Below, in pieces: positions 29,590-37,301 of a stretch of 62,638 nucleotides of DNA. Numbering within the stretch: position 1 is the stretch's first letter; every line of letters starts with the position of its first letter. The notes under the pieces were generated by a model that worked only from the letters and a program-made list of their open reading frames with translations, did not search any database and was not told the DNA's origin. The position numbers were made by a program, and so were the translations under genes. Source of the DNA: Phycisphaerae bacterium (GTDB lineage Bacteria; Planctomycetota; Phycisphaerae; Tepidisphaerales; Tepidisphaeraceae); NCBI GenBank assembly GCA_030448225.1, contig JAUJNJ010000028.1, positions 1 through 62,638 on the forward strand, given 5' to 3'.

Positions 29590-30240
29590 CCGGTTAGCCA
29601 ATGTCAGTCGTCGTCCAAATTGTCATCTCGCGTCGGTTCTGGCAAAGAAACCAACTCGTCCACAGACATTGTGGTCTCCTTTTACACTGGGATCGACGGT
29701 GAGGGTGAAGTCCTGCGGTTGGGGCAAATTCCCAGCAAAAACCTGTCCGCTCAGCGAAGCGTTTCCGCTGGCTCGCTTTCCTAGATAGAAGGCTTCGACC
29801 AGACCCGCCTGCCGGGTTGAAGATCGCCGCACTCGATCTCAATTCGGAACCGGTCGTCGTTCTTGTCGATGGACACTTCGCCTGGGTTTTGCGAAGTCCG
29901 CCGAATGTCGGGAATATCCCCCACTCGCGACATCAAGTTCCGGCTGCGTTCGGGTGCGTCCGGCATGTCGTATTGCTCTACCGCTACTATTCCGGCACCC
30001 GATGGAATCGTTATCTCAACTCGCACCCCACTGGCAGCGACCTGTCCAACGTTTCTGACGACCAAGCGCGTGGGATGGAACAGCCGCTTCGCAAACTCGT
30101 ACTCTGCCAACTCACGGAAGAACTGACTATTCGGACTGTTCATGGGATCAAAAGTCAGTTGGGAAAAGTCAATCCCAAAGCCCGGCTGTCGTCGCCGCTT
30201 AATTGCAAAATCCGGAATTGAATCGTTCGGGGGCATCTCG
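29590..30240 (-). CDS. Hypothetical protein, frameshifted, lower GC
   Basis: The minus strand reads FGIDFSQLTFDPMNSPNSQF, FRELAEYEFAKRLFHPTRLV and VRNVGQVAASGVRVEITIPS, then NDDRFRIEIECGDLQPGRRV. After a shift near 29790 it continues ASLSGQVFAGNLPQPQDFTL. The beta-rich pattern with an RELAEYEF lead-in resembles the C-terminal part of proteins that carry an N-terminal nucleic-acid-binding domain, but that domain is absent here. The true start is unclear. Base composition is less GC-rich than neighbours, suggesting separate acquisition. Confidence 0.5.
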
Positions 30241-30566
30241 CAGTATTCGGCACTCCACGACAGCTGCCCACGACAGGCGCGTCTCAACGGGCGGCGCCTG
30301 GTATTGGCAGATGCTCGCCGGTGTTCCCCAGCGTAGCATCCGACCGCGTCCATCATTCCCCTAGCAGTTTCTCGGAACGGCAGCAGCAGGCAGAACGGCG
30401 CGGCTGCTTGACGCAGGTTAGACGTGTGCTTCGGAGAGATTGGCTCAATCTTGGCACAGTTGAATGTGCCAATCCCACCCCGCTCCCGCAACTCGGCACG
30501 ATTGCACGAGTTGTAACTCTTCAAAGAACTAAGCGGAGAGGGGGAGATTCATATCAGCTCTACCTC
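30241..30566. other. Spacer downstream of the serine recombinase, no gene recognised
   Basis: About 325 lower-GC bases with no supported reading frame, RNA gene or repeat. Confidence 0.4.
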
Positions 30567-30790
30567 TTACGCCGCCTTTCGACTGCATCGGTAGCACGGC
30601 GGGACGTCGTGCGACCCGCGACGCCACTCGTAATTGCAGTGAAGCAGCGTGAGTACCCGATGTGTCCACCCGACCACTGGTGACCGCGAGCTTTCTGCTG
30701 GACACATGGCCTTTCCGTCCTCGGAAGCGTCTTTCGGCTTCTTCTTAGGCTTCGGCTTCGGCAGTAGTGCCCACGTAGGCAGCGCCACAG

Positions 30791-32578
30791 TCAGGCTGAC
30801 GGCCTTCGTCTCCATACGGCCTTCGTCTCCATATCGACCACGGCGTCGGTGACGAGCCGGTCGACCAAGTCGCGGAGCGGTTCGATGGGCAACGTCAGCA
30901 GGACGTGGCGGTCGTGGGCGATCACACTCATCGCCTCGTCGATCACCGCCTCCACGGAACGCATGTCCTGCTCCCGCGCATTCTGCGTCGCCTTCAACAT
31001 CGCCTCCACCTCGTTCAGACGGTTGCCGAGGCGCTCCAATTCGGTCTCGGCGGCGGCGAGGGCCGCCCCCTTGAGCGAGCGCACCGTCGCGCCGATCTGC
31101 TGCTTCAGTTCGTCCCGCTCGGCCTCCAGCGCGGCGGCGTCGGGCCGGTCGTTGACGGCGGCGGCGCGCTGTTCGAGCAGGTGTTCGGCCAGGCGGGCTC
31201 GAAGGTCGGGCGAATCTGCCAGCAGGTCGGCGAGGAGGCCGATGACCGCCTCGTGCAGCGCGTCGGCGCGGATCATGTTGTTGAAGATGCTCCCCTTGCG
31301 TCGGCCGCGCCTCAAACGGGGGTGCCGGTAGTACGGCGTAGGATTGTCCTTAGGGCCGCTGAGCGTGCCCTTGAGGAACTCGCCGCCCTGCAGTGCCCGC
31401 AACTTGCCGCTGAGCAGGTAGTCGCTGGCCGGGTGAGCGTTATACGCGCGGCGCCGCCGCGTCGGGTCGGTCCGCTGCTGCCACACCGCGGCCTGCGATG
31501 TAATCGCGAAGTCCCGCACGTCGCGCGGCAGAAAGTCGTACATGTACGGCTGGTCGATCCGCTCCCAGTCGTCCAGCGACCGCAGCTTCGGCGCGAACGT
31601 CTTCTTGAGAACCAATTCGCACTCGTCCCGGTCCAGCGGGACGAAGCCGAGCACTCGGTCGCGGCGAAAGTACCTTCCGCTGAACGTCTGATTGTTAAAG
31701 GTCACTCCGGTGTACGCTTCGTTCTCGTAGATGATCTCGACCTGGCGCGGGGACCACTCTTTGCCCTTCGGGGACGGCACGTTCAGGCGGTTCAGGTAGT
31801 CCGCGATCCGGCAGCCCCGCCACCCGCGCTTGTAGCGGAGGTAGAAGATCACGCGGACGACGCGCATTTCGCCGCGGTCACCGAGCATCAACAGCGAGTA
31901 CTCGATCCGCTGCTTCTTGAACCGATTGCGGCTCTTCTTCCCAACCGAGCCGTACGTGCCGATCAGCTTGCGGGTCTCCCAGTCGTACTGCTCCTGCAGG
32001 CCGTTGGGCAGGTTGCGGATGAAGTACTTCGGCTTGTGGTCGGCGCCGAGATAGAGCCGGTAGCACCCGAACGGGGTGTGGCCGCTGGTGCGGAAGAACC
32101 CCGTCTTCTGCGCCTGCGTCTGGCCTTGCGCCGACCGCTTGCCGTTGTTGACCGAGACCTCCTTCGCCGCCTCGTACTTCACGACGCGGATGACCGGGCC
32201 GTACGGGATGGCGGGCTGGTCGTCGCCGGCGAAGAAGACGCGGAGGCCGCGCCGTTTCGCCTCGTGTTCCAGCCACATCCCGAACCCCGCGCCGGCGCGG
32301 CTGGCCCGGTCCTCTTGCTGCCACGCGATCACGTCGAAGTCGTTCTTGACGCGCTTCCGTTCGAACAGCGTCTCGACGATCTTGGTCAGTCGCGCGGCCG
32401 CCGACGCGGGCACGCCGTCCAGTAGGACTTTGTCGACGTAGCGGAGGCCGACGCGCGCCAGTTCCTGCACCATGTAGTCGAGCTGCGCCGCCGTCGAGGC
32501 CGTCCCGTCACTGTCGTTGCTTTGCCGGCCGACGACGATCGCGCCGAGCCCGTGCCACTTGCTCTTCGATGATTCCAT
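30791..32578 (-). CDS. Large serine recombinase, C-terminus altered by a 17-bp duplication
   Basis: 595 residues as it stands. The catalytic domain (about 1-130) has GRQSNDS with Ser20, the EDRASRAGAGFGMW helix and RVFFAGDD. The recombinase domain (about 150-330) includes GHTPFGCYRLYL, GWRGCRIADYLNRLNVPSPK and WSPRQVEIIYENEAYTG. The region that normally forms a CxxC zinc ribbon (LSGKLRALQGGEFLKG) has no cysteines. A coiled coil follows (ALEAERDELKQQIGATVRSL). The native tail should continue METKAVSLTVALPTWALLPK to a stop at 30567, and that sequence exists in the next frame. A perfect 17-bp tandem duplication (30799-30832) shifts the frame. It is the last gene of the minus-strand island operon and would move or invert DNA if active. 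Confidence 0.88.
   Translation of the reverse strand: MESSKSKWHGLGAIVVGRQSNDSDGTASTAAQLDYMVQELARVGLRYVDKVLLDGVPASAAARLTKIVETLFERKRVKNDFDVIAWQQEDRASRAGAGFGMWLEHEAKRRGLRVFFAGDDQPAIPYGPVIRVVKYEAAKEVSVNNGKRSAQGQTQAQKTGFFRTSGHTPFGCYRLYLGADHKPKYFIRNLPNGLQEQYDWETRKLIGTYGSVGKKSRNRFKKQRIEYSLLMLGDRGEMRVVRVIFYLRYKRGWRGCRIADYLNRLNVPSPKGKEWSPRQVEIIYENEAYTGVTFNNQTFSGRYFRRDRVLGFVPLDRDECELVLKKTFAPKLRSLDDWERIDQPYMYDFLPRDVRDFAITSQAAVWQQRTDPTRRRRAYNAHPASDYLLSGKLRALQGGEFLKGTLSGPKDNPTPYYRHPRLRRGRRKGSIFNNMIRADALHEAVIGLLADLLADSPDLRARLAEHLLEQRAAAVNDRPDAAALEAERDELKQQIGATVRSLKGAALAAAETELERLGNRLNEVEAMLKATQNAREQDMRSVEAVIDEAMSVIAHDRHVLLTLPIEPLRDLVDRLVTDAVVDMETKAVWRRRPSA
30799..30832. repeat. Perfect 17-bp tandem duplication inside the recombinase gene
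   Basis: 30799-30815 and 30816-30832 are identical. Removing one copy joins the recombinase frame to the open frame 30567-30798, which encodes a family-like C-terminus ending in CYRCSRKAA. The unit is not a homopolymer, so this is more likely a real mutation than a base-calling error. Confidence 0.9.
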
Positions 32579-32735
32579 CGGGTTCCCCCTCGTTGCGGCG
32601 GTCTAGCCTGCGGACGAGTTCCGCCAGCAGCGCGTCGACCGCCTTGTTGAAAGACGCGCTGTCCGAGGCGGGCATCTCGACGTGCGAGACGCCGCCCACG
32701 TGGGTCTTCCGACGGGGTGCGGGTGGTTCCTTCAT
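32508..32735 (-). CDS. Small hypothetical protein overlapping the recombinase start
   Basis: A 75-residue frame with HVEMPASDSASFNKAVDALL and AELVRRLDRRNEGEPDGIIE, overlapping the recombinase start by 71 bases in another frame. Its composition looks protein-like rather than antisense. Small acidic ORFs before serine recombinases are common, but no family is recognised. The overlap lowers confidence. Confidence 0.45.
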   Translation of the reverse strand: MKEPPAPRRKTHVGGVSHVEMPASDSASFNKAVDALLAELVRRLDRRNEGEPDGIIEEQVARARRDRRRPAKQRQ

Positions 32736-32785
32736 TTAATTGACCGCGGTAGCGGCGGGCGTGCTGGGCATGACGGCGTAAGGAC

Positions 32786-33418
32786 TTAGGACTCGGCGCG
32801 ATCGCCGGATGTAGCCTCCGGCGCGGAGCATTCGGAGCCTCTTTCAACCTTTTTCCGGCGTTTCGAGAAGCCCCGGTCCCTTTCTCGGGCCGGCAGGAAG
32901 CGGGTGTCCAACCGCAGCAGCTCCTTCCGCGGCTTCCCCTCAACGAGCTTGACCTTCTGCTCGGTGCGGAACAGCTGCTCGAACAGCCCGTCGCCGAGGA
33001 GGCCGCGGACGGACCCGTATTTGAACGGGTCGCTCCGGAGGTACGAGACGGCCGCTTCCAGGTCGCCGTCGCAGGACTCGATCACCCGCTCCAGGCAGGC
33101 GACCGGGTACACGCACTTCACGGCCTTCTGGTGGCCGATCGTGAGCAGGACGTCACCCATCCGCAGCGGCCCGTGCAGTTCGATCCACTCGATTGCGACG
33201 CGCTCCACGGTCTGGCGGATCTGCTTCGCCCGGGCCGTCAGCACGTCGGCGAGGTTCAGCCAGGCGTGGAGGTCGGCCTCGGGCTCCTCGACGCACAGCA
33301 GGGTCGCGCCTCGCTCAAGCTCGCCAACCGTGTGCGTCGCGAGCATCGGCACGTCGGCTGCGGCGCGGTCACCGCCCGCCGTCTCGTCGGCGACGTCGTC
33401 GTCTTCTTCTGAATCCAT
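32786..33418 (-). CDS. Hypothetical island protein
   Basis: A 210-residue protein with an acidic N-terminus (MDSEEDDDVADETAGGDRA), a central helical part (DVLTARAKQIRQTVERVAIE) and a conserved-looking core: ELHGPLRMGDVLLTIGHQKA, ACLERVIESCDGDLEAAVSY and DPFKYGSVRGLLGDGLFEQL. The C-terminus is basic. The core resembles uncharacterised proteins of planctomycete prophage-like regions. It lies between unknown genes and the recombinase, same strand, probably one transcript. Function unknown. Confidence 0.7.
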   Translation of the reverse strand: MDSEEDDDVADETAGGDRAAADVPMLATHTVGELERGATLLCVEEPEADLHAWLNLADVLTARAKQIRQTVERVAIEWIELHGPLRMGDVLLTIGHQKAVKCVYPVACLERVIESCDGDLEAAVSYLRSDPFKYGSVRGLLGDGLFEQLFRTEQKVKLVEGKPRKELLRLDTRFLPARERDRGFSKRRKKVERGSECSAPEATSGDRAES

Positions 33419-33454
33419 CGCGGGTTCCTGATAGGGGTGACAATGGGGGGAGGG

Positions 33455-34060
33455 TCACAGAGAGCAATCGAACTGCTTGCCGTCAGCCGCTGCTCGTAGC
33501 TCCGGGAGGGACATCTTGACCCAAGCCTTGCGGCGCAGCTTGAACGTGGCGCCCGCCGGGAGGTGGTCGAAACGCTGCCGGTCGCCGGGCGGCAGGTAGC
33601 CGCAGCCGTGCGCCCCGGTCGTCGAGAAGGTGCCGTCCGGCGCCAGGCGGCCGACCTCGTCGAAGAACACGCCGGCCCGCGCGTGCCGGTAGAACAGCAC
33701 GACCGTCACGCCGTCCGTCCACCCCGCGAGCACGCGCGCCTCGCAATCCGGCAGTGGAGTCGACGGATAACGGACCGTGAAACGCAGCCCGGTCTCTTCC
33801 AGGTAGTGAAGCGGAACCGGGTCTCGATTACGGGGCGCGCCGCCAGCTGCCCTGGCGACTACGGGCTCGGCGATCGCCGGCCCGTACGGGCGTGCTTCGG
33901 CGGAGACGAGGCGTCCCTCCAAGCTGATCGACACGCTGTAGTGCACGGACCGCCGCCGGTCGTGGAGGACGATCGACGTGCCGATGGCCGAACCGCCGAC
34001 GGTCAGGTCGACCTGTTCGGCGATCCGATAGCGTCCAGTCCTGAGTGTCAGCCAAGCCAT
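33455..34060 (-). CDS. Hypothetical island protein
   Basis: 201 residues from ATG 34060, chosen because GGAGG lies 4 bases upstream. A GTG at 34108 overlaps the preceding stop as GTGA and would add 16 residues, so a coupled start is also possible. The sequence is beta-rich (MAWLTLRTGRYRIAEQVDLT, FYRHARAGVFFDEVGRLAPD, HGCGYLPPGDRQRFDHLPAG). No family recognised. Its place in the operon upstream of the recombinase is the only functional hint. Confidence 0.65.
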   Translation of the reverse strand: MAWLTLRTGRYRIAEQVDLTVGGSAIGTSIVLHDRRRSVHYSVSISLEGRLVSAEARPYGPAIAEPVVARAAGGAPRNRDPVPLHYLEETGLRFTVRYPSTPLPDCEARVLAGWTDGVTVVLFYRHARAGVFFDEVGRLAPDGTFSTTGAHGCGYLPPGDRQRFDHLPAGATFKLRRKAWVKMSLPELRAAADGKQFDCSL

Positions 34061-34104
34061 GGTGCCTCCGGGCGAGCAACGCCTGATCGCTTCCGCCGCC
34101 ACCT

Positions 34105-34527
34105 TCACTCTTCCACGCTTTCCGTCACCGGCGCGAAAATGCGCGGCGGCGCCACGGAGTCAACGTGCCGGCCGAAGCAGCGAATCAGCCGATGACACGC
34201 GGGGAAATAGACGGAGGTGCGGAGCCACGGCGCGATGTCGGGCTCCAGCCAGCGGATCGATCGGATCGTTCCGCCTGTCGGACCACTCCCGAAGTAACCG
34301 GCGAGCCGCCGGTAGAGTGCCAGGGCGAGCGTATCTCGGTCGGCCATGTTTACGCCGAGCGCGTCCGTGGACCCGACGACGACCGGCCTCTCGTACGCGT
34401 GCGTGTCGATCTCCGCGCAGAAACTCCCGTGCGGTACGCCGACCAGTTGGAGCGACACCTGTAGTTTCACGTGGTCGTCGTCGCCGTGCTCAATGAGGTG
34501 CGCGTTCACGTCAGTGCTGATGGCCAC
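34105..34527 (-). CDS. Hypothetical island protein
   Basis: 140 residues with DDDHVKLQVSLQLVGVPHGS, DRDTLALALYRRLAGYFGSG and RSIRWLEPDIAPWLRTSVYF. An alpha/beta mix, with no membrane segment and no recognised family. It lies 20 bases downstream of the previous gene and overlaps or abuts the next, so they are probably translated together. Confidence 0.65.
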   Translation of the reverse strand: MAISTDVNAHLIEHGDDDHVKLQVSLQLVGVPHGSFCAEIDTHAYERPVVVGSTDALGVNMADRDTLALALYRRLAGYFGSGPTGGTIRSIRWLEPDIAPWLRTSVYFPACHRLIRCFGRHVDSVAPPRIFAPVTESVEE

Positions 34528-34547
34528 ATGCGACTCCGTTCCGGGGG

Positions 34548-34952
34548 TTAGCGAGGCTTGGGCTGCAAAAACCGACGGGCTTTGACCTGCTCGACGGCGA
34601 CCGCCGCCAAGAAGACGGGATTGCCACGGTCACGAGTGACCCGCCATCTTGGCGCGCCAAGGCGAAGTCGTTTTCGACGGGCGCGGAGGTTGCCGTAGTC
34701 CACACCCCAGACGCTGGCAAGGACGTAGTTAGGAAGGGCCCAATACAGGGACGACCAGAACGTTGCATATCGACTCTTGTTCCTGCGATGTCCCGTGACG
34801 CCGAACTTCACGCACACGCGGTACGCCGAACTCGGAGCGATGGGCTCTGGATACACCCGCAGGATTTCGGCGAGGGATACGCCGGTGACCTGAGAGCGAT
34901 GTCTACCGAGCCAATGTGAAAACCGCGCAGTAGGGCTTCCCGGAGAGGGCAT
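34548..34952 (-). CDS. Hypothetical basic island protein, first gene of the recombinase operon
   Basis: 134 residues, strongly basic, with an N-terminal part HWLGRHRSQVTGVSLAEILR that could form a short helical DNA-binding unit and a basic C-terminal part (GNLRARRKRLRLGAPRWRVT). No family match recognised. The start at 34952 is only 6 bases from the 26-bp palindrome, which therefore overlaps or abuts its promoter. A nucleic-acid-binding role is inferred from charge. Confidence 0.6.
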   Translation of the reverse strand: MPSPGSPTARFSHWLGRHRSQVTGVSLAEILRVYPEPIAPSSAYRVCVKFGVTGHRRNKSRYATFWSSLYWALPNYVLASVWGVDYGNLRARRKRLRLGAPRWRVTRDRGNPVFLAAVAVEQVKARRFLQPKPR

Positions 34953-34958
34953 CGAAAT

Positions 34959-34984
34959 AAAATAGTGCGTCGACGCACTATTTT
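34959..34984. promoter_or_regulatory. 26-bp perfect palindrome between divergent island genes
   Basis: A 13-base half site starting AAAATAGTG is exactly mirrored. It occupies most of the 56-base gap between the minus-strand operon start (34952) and the HTH gene start (35009). Position and symmetry fit an operator for a dimeric repressor, most simply the HTH protein itself, or a recombinase binding site. Confidence 0.8.
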
Positions 34985-35008
34985 CAAGGGGGAAATTTTC
35001 GAGACGCC

Positions 35009-35218
35009 ATGAGAGATGCCGATCTCTCTCGGATGGCAGTCATCGGAACGGATGAAGCGGCTCGAAGACTGGGACTCTCGGTCGGCCGGCTGACGGCCAT
35101 GATTCGTGCTGGGGTCCTGCCCGCGACGAAGATCGCCAGGACATGGGTACTCGACGAAGCCGACGTTGATCGCATCGCGAAGCTAGATCGCAAACGCGGT
35201 CGACCACGGAAAAAGTGA
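35009..35218 (+). CDS. Excisionase-family / MerR-like helix-turn-helix protein
   Basis: 69 residues: GTDEAARRLGLSVGRLTAMI, RAGVLPATKIARTWVLDEAD and a basic tail KRGRPRKK. This is the HTH_17/excisionase winged-helix pattern, in which the WV motif marks the wing. Such proteins bend DNA in excision or repress their own promoter. It is divergent from the recombinase operon across the 26-bp palindrome and lies between the two recombinase genes of the island. An AAGGGGGA site lies about 15 bases upstream of ATG 35009, rather far; ATG 35033 is an alternative. Confidence 0.8.
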   Translation: MRDADLSRMAVIGTDEAARRLGLSVGRLTAMIRAGVLPATKIARTWVLDEADVDRIAKLDRKRGRPRKK

Positions 35219-35221
35219 ATA

Positions 35222-35284
35222 GGACCGCCCCCGCGATTTGAACGCGGCTGGGTTGCACCACAAGGCCAGGCGCTGCGGACGGTC
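35222..35284 (-). other. tRNA-like sequence (possible degenerate tRNA)
   Basis: On the minus strand a T-arm (CCGCG-TTCAAAT-CGCGG) is followed by GGCGGTC, which can pair with GACCGTC about 60 bases upstream. The body is too short and the anticodon arm is not convincing. It may be a tRNA remnant or a second attachment site. Confidence 0.3.
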
Positions 35285-35656
35285 GTCATCGGGCCGGCGA
35301 CGCATGCGGCGCACCGGAGCGGATCAGGCTGGCCCGACGAGGTTGTCAATGAGCGGCTGCTTGGACGTCTGACCAGCCGCTGGCCGGGGAGGTATCCTTG
35401 CAGTGATACGCTCCTAGATACTGCAAGAAATTTCACTCCACCAGTTCCCTTTGTCGGGTCGGTGACCCCACGTCGGCGGCGGGAACTCGCCCTATGCCAT
35501 GACCGCGAGGGTTTGAGCCCCGCCAGGCGGTCGCATGTACCCGTTTAAATCCAGTCACTGGCTACGAGTGGAAGTCCCACAACCGGAGCACAATCGACGA
35601 GCAGCGACTCTCGACTTCATCAGCACGAAGGTTTCGTCGGCGTCGACGACATCGAT
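35285..35656. other. Spacer between HTH gene and integrase, no gene recognised
   Basis: About 370 bases without a supported frame. It would be the expected place for accessory integrase-binding sites, but none could be picked out by eye. Confidence 0.35.
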
Positions 35657-37050
35657 TTAGTACAGTACGCCGTCACCGCGAAGCTGCTCAGCCCACTGCT
35701 GGAGGAACGGGGTAAGCTTGCCTGTGAAATCCTGAAGGACGTACCGCCGCGACGATCCCTGACGCCGCTCGCCTCGGTACATCTCCTGCACCTCGATGCT
35801 CCCGAGCTTCTCGGAGGCCGTCGCACCGAACTTTTCTGATCTGTTCGAACGGCAACCGTACCTCCGCGTCGGCAACGGCTCGGTAGTACAGGGTCGAGAT
35901 GTTGTCCACCGCACGCTTGTGGTGGTCCTCCTGCCGCCACAGCGGCAGCCCGTTGCTGTTCAGGAGCCAGAGGTTCAACGGGTTGTCTTCGGGAGCGGCG
36001 AACGCGTTCAACAGCTTCCACGTCTCCGGCCACACGAAGTGGGTCAGCAAGACCGGCTTGTCCTCGTTGTTCTGCCGTTTCATCCGTCGCTGACGCCTCT
36101 TCAGCTTGTGCCGGTCCCACTGAAGGTATGCGCCCCTCGATCTCGATGATGCCGCCGTGCTCTTCATCATGGCGGCGGCGAATTTGCTGCCCGATGTCGG
36201 ACTGGTACTGGCCGAAGTTCAGCGCGCAGTAGACGGCGAGTCTCACTCGGTCGCCGCCAGCCGCGAGGATCGCCTTGAGCACGGCCGGGTCGTACTCCTG
36301 AATCGGAGCCTGTGACCCCGCCACCGTGTCCTTCATCTCCGCGAACACCGCGTCCGCCCGTTCTGGGTACTTGTACCCTTCGACCCGGCCCTTCAGGTCG
36401 CGAAGGAGGCAAGGGCGTCCAGCCGGTTCCACGGAGCCGCCAACCGAACCGATTGCGAGTGCTGTCGGCGGCGCGTCGTTTCAGGTCGCACCAGAAGTTG
36501 CAGGTCTCGATGTGCGTCAGTGTCAACGACAACACCGAGAGGTGGGGTCGCGGCACCGGGGACCAGTCCGAGCTGGAATTCCCGTTCGTACCAGCGGTAG
36601 GTCGCACGAGACTTGGCGTCACGCTCGGCCTTCAGGCGGATGCGGTCGACAGCCCTCGCTCGCCGCCTTGACCGACATGGCGGGCTGCACGAAGACTTCG
36701 TGTTCGTCCCCCGGCAGGTCGTCCGGGGGCGTGGCGAGGTAGTCCTCGCGGAACCGGGCCTCGACCTCGGGCATGCCTGTCCAGACCGGGAGGGTCGGCG
36801 GGTCGTCGGGGAAGACTTCCTTGAAGACTTGAAGGCTCTTCTCGTGGCGCAGTTCCTCTCTGTACCACGCCTCCGCGAGAGCGAACGCCTTCTTGTTCGC
36901 GGCCAGTTCATCGTCGCCCAGTCGGAACTCGCGGCACGCGTGCACGCTGGGCGTGTTGACGAATCCGATCTTGCAGCGGAAGACGTTTTCCTTCTTTGGG
37001 CGGTAAACGGCGGGCATTTTGAACTTCGGGGAACGGGGGCCGGCGGGCAC
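35657..37050 (-). pseudogene. Tyrosine recombinase (integrase), broken by several frameshifts
   Basis: Reconstructed from ATG 37050 as about 460 residues. The N-terminal part has VYRPKKENVFRCKIGFVNTP and AEAWYREELRHEKSLQVFKE. The middle has LKAERDAKSRATYRWYEREF, TLTHIETCNFWCDLKRRAAD and DRVRLAVYCALNFGQYQSDI. The catalytic part has THFVWPETWKLLNAFAAPED, NGLPLWRQEDHHKRAVDNIS, LPFEQIRK followed by FGATASEKLGS, and SSRRYVLQDFTGKLTPFLQQ with the likely nucleophile tyrosine. This is the layout of planctomycete phage-type integrases. Frames change near 36640, 36520, 36425, 36150 and 35835. It lies 140 bp from the intact tRNA-Val, where an island integrase is expected. Decay and sequencing error cannot be separated here. 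Confidence 0.75.
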
Positions 37051-37192
37051 GACGCCTCCTCTGGCGTCAACGGCTGCCCGTCACTCACACCCATTAGAGC
37101 AACCCTGCCACACCCTGCAACCCGCGTAAGTGAAACTTGGCCGGCCCGGTAGGAATGGGCGCAAAGGCCGGCGGCATCAAGACATGAGTTAG

Positions 37193-37265
37193 TGGGCGAT
37201 GAGGGGCTCGAACCCCCGACCTCACGGGTGTGATCCGTGCCTCTGGCCAACTGAGCTAATCGCCC
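37193..37265 (-). tRNA. tRNA-Val (anticodon CAC)
   Basis: 73 bases. The acceptor stem GGGCGAT pairs with ATCGCCC, the D-arm contains TAGCTCAGTTGG, the anticodon stem CACGG/CCGTG encloses a loop with CAC, and the T-arm has GGTTCGAGCC-type sequence. CCA is not encoded. The 3' 48 bases are repeated at 23611-23658 through island insertion, so the gene was restored by the element. Confidence 0.93.
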
Positions 37266-37301
37266 GTCGCTGTCGCACAATGCGCGCGACGGGGCGGGAA
37301 A

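Larger units (their letters stand above)
23611..37240. mobile_element. Genomic island integrated at tRNA-Val, about 13.6 kb
   Basis: Bounded by exact 48-bp direct repeats (23611-23658 and 37193-37240) derived from the tRNA-Val 3' end. A tyrosine-recombinase gene lies beside the intact tRNA, as is usual for tRNA-targeting islands, and an excisionase-like HTH gene follows it. The island also holds a large serine recombinase, five unknown genes upstream of it, a secreted toxin-like/immunity cargo and several gene remnants. Base composition within about 29300-30700 is visibly less GC-rich than the flanks. Integrase and serine recombinase both look damaged, so the element is probably immobile now. 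Whether it is a phage relic or an integrative element is open; no capsid or conjugation gene was seen. Confidence 0.85.

Noticed and set aside
30905..32425. 506-residue plus-strand ORF
   Set aside because: Antisense shadow of the serine recombinase; Val/Arg/Leu low complexity.
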